This document shows positions 1 through 5,476 of a DNA stretch of 6,557 nucleotides, in pieces. Every line of letters begins with the position of its first letter. Positions within the stretch are counted from its first letter, which is position 1. A model generated the notes under the pieces. It was given only the letters and a program-made list of their open reading frames with translations. It had not been told where the DNA came from and ran no database searches. The translations under genes and the position numbers were made by a program. The stretch is from Anaerolineales bacterium (GTDB lineage: Bacteria; Chloroflexota; Anaerolineae; Anaerolineales; DRMV01), in assembly GCA_026991215.1 (NCBI GenBank), contig JALXBY010000135.1:1-6557 (forward strand). The letters run 5' to 3'.

Positions 1-1214
1 CAGATGGTGCGCTGGTTGGGCGCGTCGTCCAGCCACCAATCGCCGCCCATGTCGAGGAGGACGGAACGGGCCAGGAGGAGGGAGGGGAGGAGCCAGGGGG
101 CGAGGGCGGTCGCTTTTCGTGTCGCCACTTTGTGGCGCAGGCGCACGTAGAGCACCGGCCCCAGGTGCAGGTCCCGGCCGCTTTGCAGGCGGAGTTCGAT
201 GGGCTGCTCGGTGGATGCGCTGTGCAGGAGATACCGGAACATGAGTTCCAGCACCCACTCGCCCAGGGCCGGGTCCAGGGAAAGGGCGTCGTCCACCTGT
301 AAGGCCCATTGCAGGCCCAGGGCGGCCAGGCTGGACTCATGACGTTCCAGCGTCCGACTCAGGAGTTGGGGCAGGGGGATGTGGGCGCGCGGCTCCCGTT
401 GCAGGCCCAGCCGCCAGGCCAGCCAGGTCAGCACGCTTTGCACGATGAAGGGAACCGGGTCCCAGGCCCCCTGTTCGCTGGCCGTATCCAGCAGCGCGTC
501 CAGTTGCGCGAAGTACAGGCTCAAGGCCTCCCGGCTGCCGTCTGGCGCCGCGGGGGGTTGGGCCGCGGTTTCCACATCTTTCTTTGGTGGGGGCAACAGG
601 GGGAACCAGACGAAACTCCAGGCCCACAGCAGGGGCGCGGTGGCCAGGGCAGCCAGGCCAAAGCCCACGCTCTGGGCCTGGCTCCCCCAGGGGGCCAGGG
701 CTTCCAGCAGCGCGGCCAGGCCCATCGCCGCGGCCACGGCCATAACGAACCCATGGGGGCGGCTCCGCATCCGGAACCGCCGGTGGGCCCAGACCACAAG
801 CCCCAGCACCAGGAGCAGGTAGCCCAGCCGGAGGAAGGCGTCCACGGGACGCCACAGCGCGAGACCGCCCAAAAGCAAGACCACCACCAGCCCCGCGATG
901 TGCCCCTGGGTCAGGCGGCGCAGCGCCTTGTCTTCTGGCGGGAGCAGCCACAGACCCAACAAGGTGCCCGCGGCCACCAGGTCCAGGGTCAGGCCCCAGG
1001 TCTGGGCCTGGCGACCGCGGGCAGCCAGGAACCAGAGGAAGAGGAAGGCGTATTCGACGGTCAGGGCCAGGAGCAGGGCCGCGAGCAGGCGGGGGAATCG
1101 GCGGCCCTCGATGCGCCGCCGCAGGAGCAGGCCGTACCCCATGCCGAGCAGCACCAACACCTGGGCCAAGAAGCGCACGAGGTGAAAGGTCGTGAAGGAA
1201 AACCCTGGTGGCAT
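1..1214 (-). CDS. Seven-helix membrane protein with degenerate histidine-kinase-like ATPase domain (3' end cut by window)
   Basis: The minus-strand frame is open from ATG at 1214 to the window edge (404 codons seen, no stop). The start is supported by a GGGG AGG-type Shine-Dalgarno at 1220-1227, 5 nt upstream. Residues 1-208 hold about seven hydrophobic helices (roughly 11-31, 41-65, 73-91, 105-122, 127-143, 155-174, 184-208), then a Pro/Ala-rich linker (209-235) and a soluble domain. Residues about 306-344 follow the kinase N-box layout (LDPALGEWVLELMFRYLLHS), but the Mg-binding Asn of the usual NLLxNA is His. Near the edge, LLDMGGDWWLDDAPNQRT (residues 386-403) matches the G2-box end of HATPase_c domains (usually VExHGGxIWVESxPGxGS), with the last Gly lost. 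I see no HisKA-type HE(L)RTPL phosphoacceptor and no DxGxG loop. It is probably a sensor-kinase relative, perhaps inactive as a kinase. It lies 79 bp downstream of the copper ATPase on the same strand. Gene reality is fairly sure; the kinase relationship is moderate. Confidence 0.72.
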   Translation of the reverse strand, partial: MPPGFSFTTFHLVRFLAQVLVLLGMGYGLLLRRRIEGRRFPRLLAALLLALTVEYAFLFLWFLAARGRQAQTWGLTLDLVAAGTLLGLWLLPPEDKALRRLTQGHIAGLVVVLLLGGLALWRPVDAFLRLGYLLLVLGLVVWAHRRFRMRSRPHGFVMAVAAAMGLAALLEALAPWGSQAQSVGFGLAALATAPLLWAWSFVWFPLLPPPKKDVETAAQPPAAPDGSREALSLYFAQLDALLDTASEQGAWDPVPFIVQSVLTWLAWRLGLQREPRAHIPLPQLLSRTLERHESSLAALGLQWALQVDDALSLDPALGEWVLELMFRYLLHSASTEQPIELRLQSGRDLHLGPVLYVRLRHKVATRKATALAPWLLPSLLLARSVLLDMGGDWWLDDAPNQRTI

Positions 1215-1219
1215 ACCGG

Positions 1220-1227
1220 CCTCCCCT
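1220..1227 (-). promoter_or_regulatory. Ribosome binding site of the sensor-like membrane protein
   Basis: Read on the minus strand this is AGGGGAGG, followed by a 5-nt spacer and ATG at 1214. It fixes the start of the left-edge gene. The 79-bp gap to the upstream ATPase stop holds a GC palindrome (AGGCCGGCCT, 1272-1281) but no T-run, so no terminator separates the two genes. Confidence 0.6.
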
Positions 1228-1293
1228 GGCCCCGGTGCGGTGGAGGAAGCCGGAGGGTGCTGGACGCCTTGAGGCCGGCCTGCCCGTGGCCCG

Positions 1294-3579
1294 TTACCGG
1301 GCCGGAAGGGTCTGAGGTGCGCTCGCGGGGGGCGGGGTTTGGGGCAGGTCCACTTCCTCCAGCCGCAGCCGGCGCAGCGTCTGGGCGTTGATGGCGACGA
1401 TAATTGTACTCAAGGACATAAGCAGCGCGCCAACCGCGGGGGAAATCTCCAGACCCCAGGGTGCGAACACCCCCGCGGCCAGGGGCAGGGCCACCACGTT
1501 GTACCCCGCGGCCCACCACAGGTTCTGCACCATCTTGCGGTAACTGGCCTGGCTGAGCAGGATGACCTTGACCACGTCCAGGGGGTTGCTGCGCACCAGG
1601 ATGATGCCCGCGGAGGCGATGGCCACGTCGGTGCCGCTGCCGATGGCGATGCCCACATCGGCCCGGACCAGGGCCGGCGCGTCGTTGATGCCGTCGCCCA
1701 CCATGGCCACCCGGTAACCCTGGGCCTGCAGTTCGGCCACCTTCTGGTCCTTGTGTTCGGGCAGCACTTCCGCGAACACGATTTCGATGCCCAGGGCGCG
1801 GGCCACGGCATGGGCCACGGCCCGGCTGTCGCCGGTCAGCATGGCCACCTGTTTGCCCATGGCCTTGAGTCGGCGCACGGCCTCGAAACTTTCGGGCCGG
1901 ATGCGGTCGGCCACCGCGAACGCGGCCCGCACCTTCCCGTCTTCCACCAGGTAGACCACGGTTTGCGCGTTGCGCTCGGCCTGGTGCACGAAGGCCTGCA
2001 ACCCCGCGGGGACCTGCAGCCCCAGCATTTCCAGCAACCGGGGACCGCCCACGTAGACGGTGCGGCCCCGGACCTGGGCCTTCACCCCCCGGCCCTTCAG
2101 GGCCTGGAACTGTTCCACGTCGGGCAGGGCAAGGCCCTTTTCTTCCGCGGCCCGCCGGATGGCCTGGGCAATCAGGTGTTCGGAATCCCGTTCCGCGGCC
2201 GCGGCCACGGCCAGCGCGTCTTCGGGGTCGTCGTTGGGGTCGGCCACTTCCATGGCCACCACGCCGAACCTGCCTTCGGTCAGGGTGCCGGTCTTGTCGA
2301 AGAGGACCACGTCCACGTCCTTGGCCCGCTCCAGGGCCAGCCGGTCCCGCACCAGGATGCCGTTCCTGGCCCCTAACGCGGTGGTCACGGCCACGACCAG
2401 GGGCACGGCCAGGCCCAGGGCGTGGGGGCAGGCGATGACCAACACGGTGACCACCCGCTTGAGCACGTCCACGTTGAAGCCGGTGGCGATGGTCCAGGCC
2501 ACCGCGGTCAGCCCGGCCACGGCCAGGGCGATGTAGAACAGCCAGCCTGCGGCCCGGTCCGCGAGGACCTGGGTCCGGGATTTGGACCGCTGGGCCTCTT
2601 CCACCAGCCGCATGATGCCGGCCAGGGCGGTATCCTCGCCCACTGCGGTCACCCGAACCCGCAGGCTGCCCTCGCCGTTGATGGTCCCCGCGATGACCTT
2701 GCTGCCCGGCTTCTTGGCCACGGGCACGGATTCACCCGTGAGCATGGCCTCGTTGACGTGGGATTCCCCTTCGATGACCTCGCCATCCGCGGGGATGCTG
2801 GCGCCAGGCCGTACCAGGACGATGTCGCCCACCCGCAGCACGCTCACGGGCACGGTCTCCACGGTGCCGTCGGGCCGGATGCGTTCCGCGGTATCCGGCA
2901 TGAGTTTGGCCAGTTCGTCCAGGGCGCGGGAGGCCTGCCGAATGCTGCGCATCTCCATCCAGTGGCCCAGCAGCATGATGTCAATCAGGGTGACCAGTTC
3001 CCAGTAGAAGGGTTCCCCCAGGCCGGTGAACTGGGCCACCACGCTGTACACGAAAGCCACGGTGATGGCCAGGGAAATCAGGCTCATCATGCCCGGCGCG
3101 CGGCGCCGGAGTTCCGGCACGGCCATCTGCAGGAAGGGCAGACCGCCGTAGAAGAAGATGACTACAGAAAGTGCAAAGGCGACCCAATCGCTGCCGGGGA
3201 ACGCGGGCGGGGTGATGCCCAGCACCCGCTGCACCAGGGGGCTGTAGAGCAGCACGGGGATGCTGAGGACCAGGCTGACCCAGAAGCGCTTACGGAACAT
3301 GGCTTCGTGGCCGGTGTGGTCCACGTGGCCGCCGTGGTCGTGCCCTTCGTGGCCGCCGTGCCCCATGGTGTGACCTGCATGGCCGCGGTGTTCATGGGCC
3401 TGGTGCCGCCCGTGGCCCACAGCGGGGCCGGTGTGCCCGGCATGCCCGGTGTGGTCATGGGCGTGGGTATGGGTTCCTGCACCGCCATGGGCCGCGGCAT
3501 GGCCCGCGGCGGGCCGCGCATGCCGGCCTTCCCCCTCTGGCGGATGGTGGTGTTCATGTTCCCGGTGTACGTCCGTCAT
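1294..3579 (-). CDS. copB: Copper/silver-exporting P1B-type ATPase, CopB class (CPH motif)
   Basis: This inner-membrane pump hydrolyses ATP to export copper (Cu+ and/or Cu2+) or silver. It has 761 residues, stop TAA. In order: a His-rich cytosolic head (about 5-91, 27 His) instead of CxxC HMA domains; four helices (about 98-205); actuator loop TGES (281-284); a helix pair with the metal-site CPH (384-386); phosphorylation motif DKTGT (Asp428); the nucleotide-domain SEH (466-468); TGD (582-584); GDGINDAP (628-635); then N-x6-YN-x4-P (686-699) and MSxST (721-725) in the last two helices. CPH plus these two motifs is the P1B-3 (CopB) signature; CPC would mark CopA. The CPH Cys is the only cysteine. 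SEH is followed by Leu rather than the usual Pro; the key His is kept. The start at 3579 is chosen for the AAGGAGG 5 nt upstream; an ATG at 3642 would add 21 residues read from heptamer repeats. The C-terminal tail (about 742-761) is Pro-rich. It probably heads an operon with the sensor-like gene. Confidence 0.96.
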   Translation of the reverse strand: MTDVHREHEHHHPPEGEGRHARPAAGHAAAHGGAGTHTHAHDHTGHAGHTGPAVGHGRHQAHEHRGHAGHTMGHGGHEGHDHGGHVDHTGHEAMFRKRFWVSLVLSIPVLLYSPLVQRVLGITPPAFPGSDWVAFALSVVIFFYGGLPFLQMAVPELRRRAPGMMSLISLAITVAFVYSVVAQFTGLGEPFYWELVTLIDIMLLGHWMEMRSIRQASRALDELAKLMPDTAERIRPDGTVETVPVSVLRVGDIVLVRPGASIPADGEVIEGESHVNEAMLTGESVPVAKKPGSKVIAGTINGEGSLRVRVTAVGEDTALAGIMRLVEEAQRSKSRTQVLADRAAGWLFYIALAVAGLTAVAWTIATGFNVDVLKRVVTVLVIACPHALGLAVPLVVAVTTALGARNGILVRDRLALERAKDVDVVLFDKTGTLTEGRFGVVAMEVADPNDDPEDALAVAAAAERDSEHLIAQAIRRAAEEKGLALPDVEQFQALKGRGVKAQVRGRTVYVGGPRLLEMLGLQVPAGLQAFVHQAERNAQTVVYLVEDGKVRAAFAVADRIRPESFEAVRRLKAMGKQVAMLTGDSRAVAHAVARALGIEIVFAEVLPEHKDQKVAELQAQGYRVAMVGDGINDAPALVRADVGIAIGSGTDVAIASAGIILVRSNPLDVVKVILLSQASYRKMVQNLWWAAGYNVVALPLAAGVFAPWGLEISPAVGALLMSLSTIIVAINAQTLRRLRLEEVDLPQTPPPASAPQTLPAR
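3289..3567 (-). repeat. His-rich metal-binding head of CopB, coded by imperfect internal repeats
   Basis: The segment codes for about the first 95 residues of the ATPase. It contains 27 histidines in recurring units such as GHAGHT, GHGGHEGH and HDHGGH. At the DNA level short units recur, for example a 13-mer (cgtggccgccgtg) at 3324-3336 and again at 3348-3360. Such His-rich heads are known in CopB-class ATPases and are thought to bind or sense copper or silver. The repetition suggests growth by slippage, so copy number may vary between strains (inference). Confidence 0.7.
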
Positions 3580-3584
3580 CTCGT

Positions 3585-3591
3585 CCTCCTT
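3585..3591 (-). promoter_or_regulatory. Ribosome binding site that fixes the CopB start at 3579
   Basis: Read on the minus strand this is AAGGAGG, a perfect anti-16S match, 5 nt before ATG at 3579. It excludes the upstream in-frame ATG at 3642, which lies inside the heptamer array and has no such site. Confidence 0.88.
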
Positions 3592-3611
3592 ATGACCTGG
3601 ATTTTCGTGCC

Positions 3612-3660
3612 GACCGCTGACCGCCGACTGCGCACTGCGCACTGCTCACTGCTCACTGCC
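3612..3660 (+). repeat. Head-to-tail array of seven heptamers, consensus SACYGCN
   Basis: Seven 7-bp units run without gaps: GACCGCT, GACCGCC, GACTGCG, then CACTGCG, CACTGCT, CACTGCT, CACTGCC. Every unit keeps A at position 2, C at 3, G at 5 and C at 6. The array lies in the divergent spacer between copB and the plus-strand cassette and ends 20 bp from copB's ribosome binding site, so it may be in the copB 5' untranslated region. The period of 7 does not fit coding. The same heptamer family fills the spacer at 5283-5439. Heptanucleotide tandem repeats between genes are established in heterocystous cyanobacteria (STRR sequences); relation to those is not claimed. Confidence 0.85.
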
Positions 3661-3696
3661 TTTAACATACCTTCCAGAATCCACTAACGCGATGTC

Positions 3697-3702
3697 TATA
3701 CA
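3697..3702 (+). promoter_or_regulatory. Possible -10 box for the two-gene unknown cassette
   Basis: TATACA matches four of six bases of the -10 consensus and lies 52 bp upstream of the start at 3755, in the only AT-richer patch of the divergent region. I find no convincing -35 box at 16-18 bp. This is a weak candidate, listed because the cassette needs a promoter in 3661-3739. Confidence 0.25.
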
Positions 3703-3739
3703 GCCCCGTTACAGTAAGCAAAATCACCCATATCCCACC

Positions 3740-3746
3740 AAGGAGG
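3740..3746 (+). promoter_or_regulatory. Ribosome binding site that fixes the start at 3755
   Basis: AAGGAGG lies 8 nt before ATG at 3755 and is a perfect Shine-Dalgarno match. It rules out the in-frame ATG at 3692, which would add 21 residues and place this ribosome site inside the coding region. Confidence 0.85.
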
Positions 3747-3754
3747 AGAAGCCG

Positions 3755-4486
3755 ATGGCCAAAAAGCGACGCGGTCACATCAGCCTGGAGGAACTGGAGA
3801 AGCGCCACCAGCGGGCGCTGAACACCTTCGTGCGGGAGCACTGGACGGACATCCCGGAGGAAATCGAGGTCAAACTGCGCAGCTTGAAGGCCTGGGGCTT
3901 CGACCTTATCTTCGGGCTGCGGGGCGGCCAGGAAGCGGTGTTCGTTTCCGAAACCGAGAAAGGCCGGCAGGTGGGCGACGTGTACGAAGAAGGCGGGGAA
4001 ACCTATGAGGTCCGTGAAATCCTCTCCGAGTTGCCCAAGGGCGCGAAGTTGCTGATTCGGGTCGGCCTGGAGGAGCGGCGGGGCGTGATTCGGGCCTTCT
4101 ATCGGGACCCCAATGGTGTGGAGACCCTGCTCTTCACCCTGCCGGCCGCGGAGTTGCTGCTGGCCTATTTCAAGAAGCGGGGCTTTGGGAAACTGCTGGA
4201 GGCTTTCCACTCCAGCGGCCTGACCACGGAGTTCATCCAAAAGCGGGGGGAAGAGGGCAAAGCCTACCCCTTCGAGATGTTGCCCAACAAGATGCGCCGC
4301 GCGTTGCGGGAGGCCAGGGACATCATCCGTAAGCGTACCGAGTCGGGCCGTTTCAGCCTGGTCTACTTCGGTGAGAACAAGGATGGCGACGACCGCTACT
4401 TCGCGACCTGGCTGGTGCCCACCATCCGCCTGTTCGACGTGGACGTGGCCGAGCGCATCGACAAGATGCTCGCGGCCATGGATTGA
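3755..4486 (+). CDS. Uncharacterised 243-residue soluble protein, first gene of cassette
   Basis: I do not recognise this family. The strong ribosome site at 3740-3746 sets the start; the stop is TGA. The protein begins with a basic cluster (MAKKRRG), then a charged helical stretch (about 10-45). A region with alternating hydrophobics that looks beta-rich follows (about 48-128, including LIFGLRGG and LLIRVGLEERRG). Next comes a helical part (about 130-195, with the basic run KMRRALREARDIIRKR). The end combines strands and a helix (YFATWLVPTIRLFDVDVAERIDKML). There is no signal peptide, membrane helix or cysteine, so it should be cytosolic. The conserved-looking charged patches might bind nucleic acid, but nothing shows this directly. 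The next gene follows after 53 bp in the same direction and is probably co-transcribed. Codon use and GC look like the neighbours. The ORF is convincing (good ribosome site, third-position GC bias); the function is unknown. Confidence 0.85.
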   Translation: MAKKRRGHISLEELEKRHQRALNTFVREHWTDIPEEIEVKLRSLKAWGFDLIFGLRGGQEAVFVSETEKGRQVGDVYEEGGETYEVREILSELPKGAKLLIRVGLEERRGVIRAFYRDPNGVETLLFTLPAAELLLAYFKKRGFGKLLEAFHSSGLTTEFIQKRGEEGKAYPFEMLPNKMRRALREARDIIRKRTESGRFSLVYFGENKDGDDRYFATWLVPTIRLFDVDVAERIDKMLAAMD

Positions 4487-4491
4487 GGAAA

Positions 4492-4530
4492 GGGGGAAGG
4501 CACGGCCTTCCCCCCACATTCCATGTGGGG
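4492..4530 (+). promoter_or_regulatory. Two overlapping hairpins at the cassette gene junction
   Basis: Hairpin 1 has a perfect 10-bp stem, gggggaaggc (4492-4501) with gccttccccc (4505-4514), and a 3-nt loop. Hairpin 2 has a perfect 8-bp stem, ccccacat (4512-4519) with atgtgggg (4523-4530), and a 3-nt loop. They share three C residues (4512-4514), so both cannot form in full together. The right arm of hairpin 2 contains most of the GGGGAG (4527-4532) that is the likely ribosome site of the next gene. There is no T-run, so it is not a classic terminator. It could tune expression of the second gene, or be a copy of a dispersed palindromic repeat. Confidence 0.75.
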
Positions 4531-4539
4531 AGCAAGGCG

Positions 4540-5280
4540 ATGAAGTTGGTGCTGTATTCGCCGGTGGTGGCAACGCCGCAGGGTTTCCCGCGCCTGGAAG
4601 ACGGTACCCCCTACCTGCCCGGTGACCAGGTGCAGCAGGCCCTGTGGACTGCGGCCTTCGTCTACGCGACCCATCGGGACAAAGCCTTCCGGCAGGCCGT
4701 ACGCCGCGAGGTCATGGCCGAGGCGCCCCAGCGGGACCTGCCGGAACTGATGGCCGCGCTGGAGGCCCTGCTTTTCGAGCGCTGGCCCTGGCTGCGCGAC
4801 CTGTCCATCCCGGACCTGCCCCTGCCCAACGTGCAGATGCGGCGGGCCTGGTGGGTGCGGCTCAGGGACGGGGAAGTCCTGAAGGACGAGCACCTGGAGA
4901 CCGCGAAGGCGGTCCTGGAGGTGGATGTGCCGTTGACCGAGGAGCAGTACCGGTTTTTGGACGCGGCGGGCCGCAGTTTCACCGAGGCCCTGGCCGATGC
5001 CGAATGGCGCCTGTTCCGGCAGCATCTGCCCGGTCTGGAGGCCTTCTACCAGGAACTCAAGGGGTACGTGCTCAAGCGGGCGCCGCTTCCCTTGCGGCTT
5101 GGGTACTGGACCGAGGACCCCTACCAGGGCCGGTTGCTGGTCTTCTGGCGGGTGCCGGAGGTGCGGCAGGTGGTCCGCCGGCTGTACCGCCATGACCCCC
5201 GGCCCGGCACGGTGCTCTACGCGCCCGCGGAAAAGCAGACCTTTGGCTGGGCGTGGCTGGGGGAAGTGAGTGCGCTGTAG
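4540..5280 (+). CDS. Uncharacterised 246-residue protein, second gene of cassette (weak RAMP-like pattern)
   Basis: No firm family assignment. ATG at 4540 is preferred, with GGGGAG at 4527-4532 and a 7-nt spacer. An alternative TTG at 4483 overlaps the previous stop but would translate the hairpins into 19 extra residues. The stop is TAG. The N-terminus starts with a strand (MKLVLYSPVV), followed by an ATPQGFP turn and TPYLPGDQVQQALWTAAF (residues 23-40). The layout strand, Thr-Pro turn, then PYLPG with a helix recalls the PYIPGSSLKGALRTAL region of RAMP-fold proteins such as Csm5. The C-terminus has PLRLGYW (184-190) and ends TFGWAWLGE (234-242), echoing the LRLGxGTGW and PLGW-type ends of that fold. 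The Gly-rich loops are not conserved well, and no cas gene or CRISPR array is in the window. The middle (about 60-165) is helical, Trp/Leu/Arg-rich. There is no signal peptide, membrane helix or cysteine. It is a real gene; the fold suggestion is speculative. Confidence 0.82.
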   Translation: MKLVLYSPVVATPQGFPRLEDGTPYLPGDQVQQALWTAAFVYATHRDKAFRQAVRREVMAEAPQRDLPELMAALEALLFERWPWLRDLSIPDLPLPNVQMRRAWWVRLRDGEVLKDEHLETAKAVLEVDVPLTEEQYRFLDAAGRSFTEALADAEWRLFRQHLPGLEAFYQELKGYVLKRAPLPLRLGYWTEDPYQGRLLVFWRVPEVRQVVRRLYRHDPRPGTVLYAPAEKQTFGWAWLGEVSAL

Positions 5281-5282
5281 GT

Positions 5283-5439
5283 AGCGGGCGGTGGTCGGCT
5301 GGCAGCGGTCGGCAGTTGGCAGCCAGCAGGGCGTGGTCCGCAGTGCGCAGTCCGCGGTCCGCTGACCGCGGTCAGCCGTCTGCTGACTGCGCATCGCTGA
5401 CCGCCGACCGCACATGCTGACCGCGCACCACCGACTGCT
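5283..5439. repeat. Inverted heptamer array: 11 minus-strand units facing 11 plus-strand units
   Basis: From 5283 to 5359 the minus strand reads eleven in-phase 7-bp units of the type GACCGCN/CACTGCN; from 5364 to 5439 the plus strand reads eleven more (one, CATGCT, is 6 bp). The shared consensus is SAYYGCN, the same as the array at 3612-3660. The two halves meet at a perfect 16-bp palindrome (5361-5376). The array begins 2 bp after the stop of the second cassette gene and ends just before the -10 box at 5443. It fills nearly the whole spacer. As RNA it could fold into a long imperfect hairpin and might act as a 3'-end structure for the upstream operon. It has no T-run and no coding capacity. 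Confidence 0.85.
5344..5393. repeat. Concentric palindrome at the array centre
   Basis: The core gctgaccgcggtcagc (5361-5376) is a perfect palindrome. Arms tgcgcagtc (5344-5352) and gactgcgca (5385-5393) are perfect inverted repeats with the same centre (between 5368 and 5369). Partial pairing joins them, and imperfect pairing continues outwards to about 5333 and 5404. It can form a cruciform or RNA hairpin, or offer a dyad-symmetric protein site. Confidence 0.85.
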
Positions 5440-5442
5440 CTG

Positions 5443-5448
5443 TATAAT
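5443..5448 (+). promoter_or_regulatory. -10 promoter box for the AMMECR1-family gene and plsX
   Basis: TATAAT is a perfect -10 consensus in very GC-rich DNA, 28 bp before the ATG at 5477, which implies a leader of roughly 20 nt. A -35 is unclear: the best match, CTGACC at 5417-5422 (inside a heptamer), gives a 20-bp spacer, longer than the usual 16-18. The promoter abuts the end of the heptamer array, so a protein bound to the repeats would sit over the -35 region. Confidence 0.55.
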
Positions 5449-5465
5449 GGAACCGCACCCCTGCC

Positions 5466-5470
5466 GGAGG
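5466..5470 (+). promoter_or_regulatory. Ribosome binding site that fixes the AMMECR1 gene start at 5477
   Basis: GGAGG lies 6 nt before ATG at 5477. Upstream in-frame ATGs at 5414 and 5447 lie in the heptamer array and at the -10 box respectively, so neither can be the start of a transcript from 5443. Confidence 0.75.
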
Positions 5471-5476
5471 CCGGGC

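Noticed and set aside
1272..1281. Palindrome AGGCCGGCCT between copB and the sensor-like gene as a terminator or operator
   Set aside because: Only 10 bp, no loop and no T-run; such GC palindromes are expected by chance in this composition.
309..1391. Long plus-strand open frame (360 codons) opposite the sensor-like gene
   Set aside because: Its product is a Gln/Gly/His/Pro-rich string typical of the antisense of GC-rich coding DNA. The minus-strand frame gives membrane helices and an ATPase-like domain and has a ribosome site.
3669..3675. Half-site resembling a CueR operator (CTGGAAGGT on the minus strand) upstream of copB
   Set aside because: Only one arm is present; at the expected 7-bp spacing the other arm does not match and no good -35/-10 pair with a 19-bp spacer is visible. 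Suggestive for a copper gene but not supportable.
2422..3687. Long plus-strand open frames antisense to copB (also 1339-2376)
   Set aside because: They mirror a well-conserved ATPase, are low in complexity and have no ribosome site; they are GC-driven shadows.
4492..4530. Rho-independent terminator between the two cassette genes
   Set aside because: Strong stems but no T-run after either; the second gene starts 10 bp beyond in the same direction.
5283..5439. CRISPR array
   Set aside because: Units are 7 bp with no spacers between them and the array is inverted in the middle; there are no cas genes in the window.
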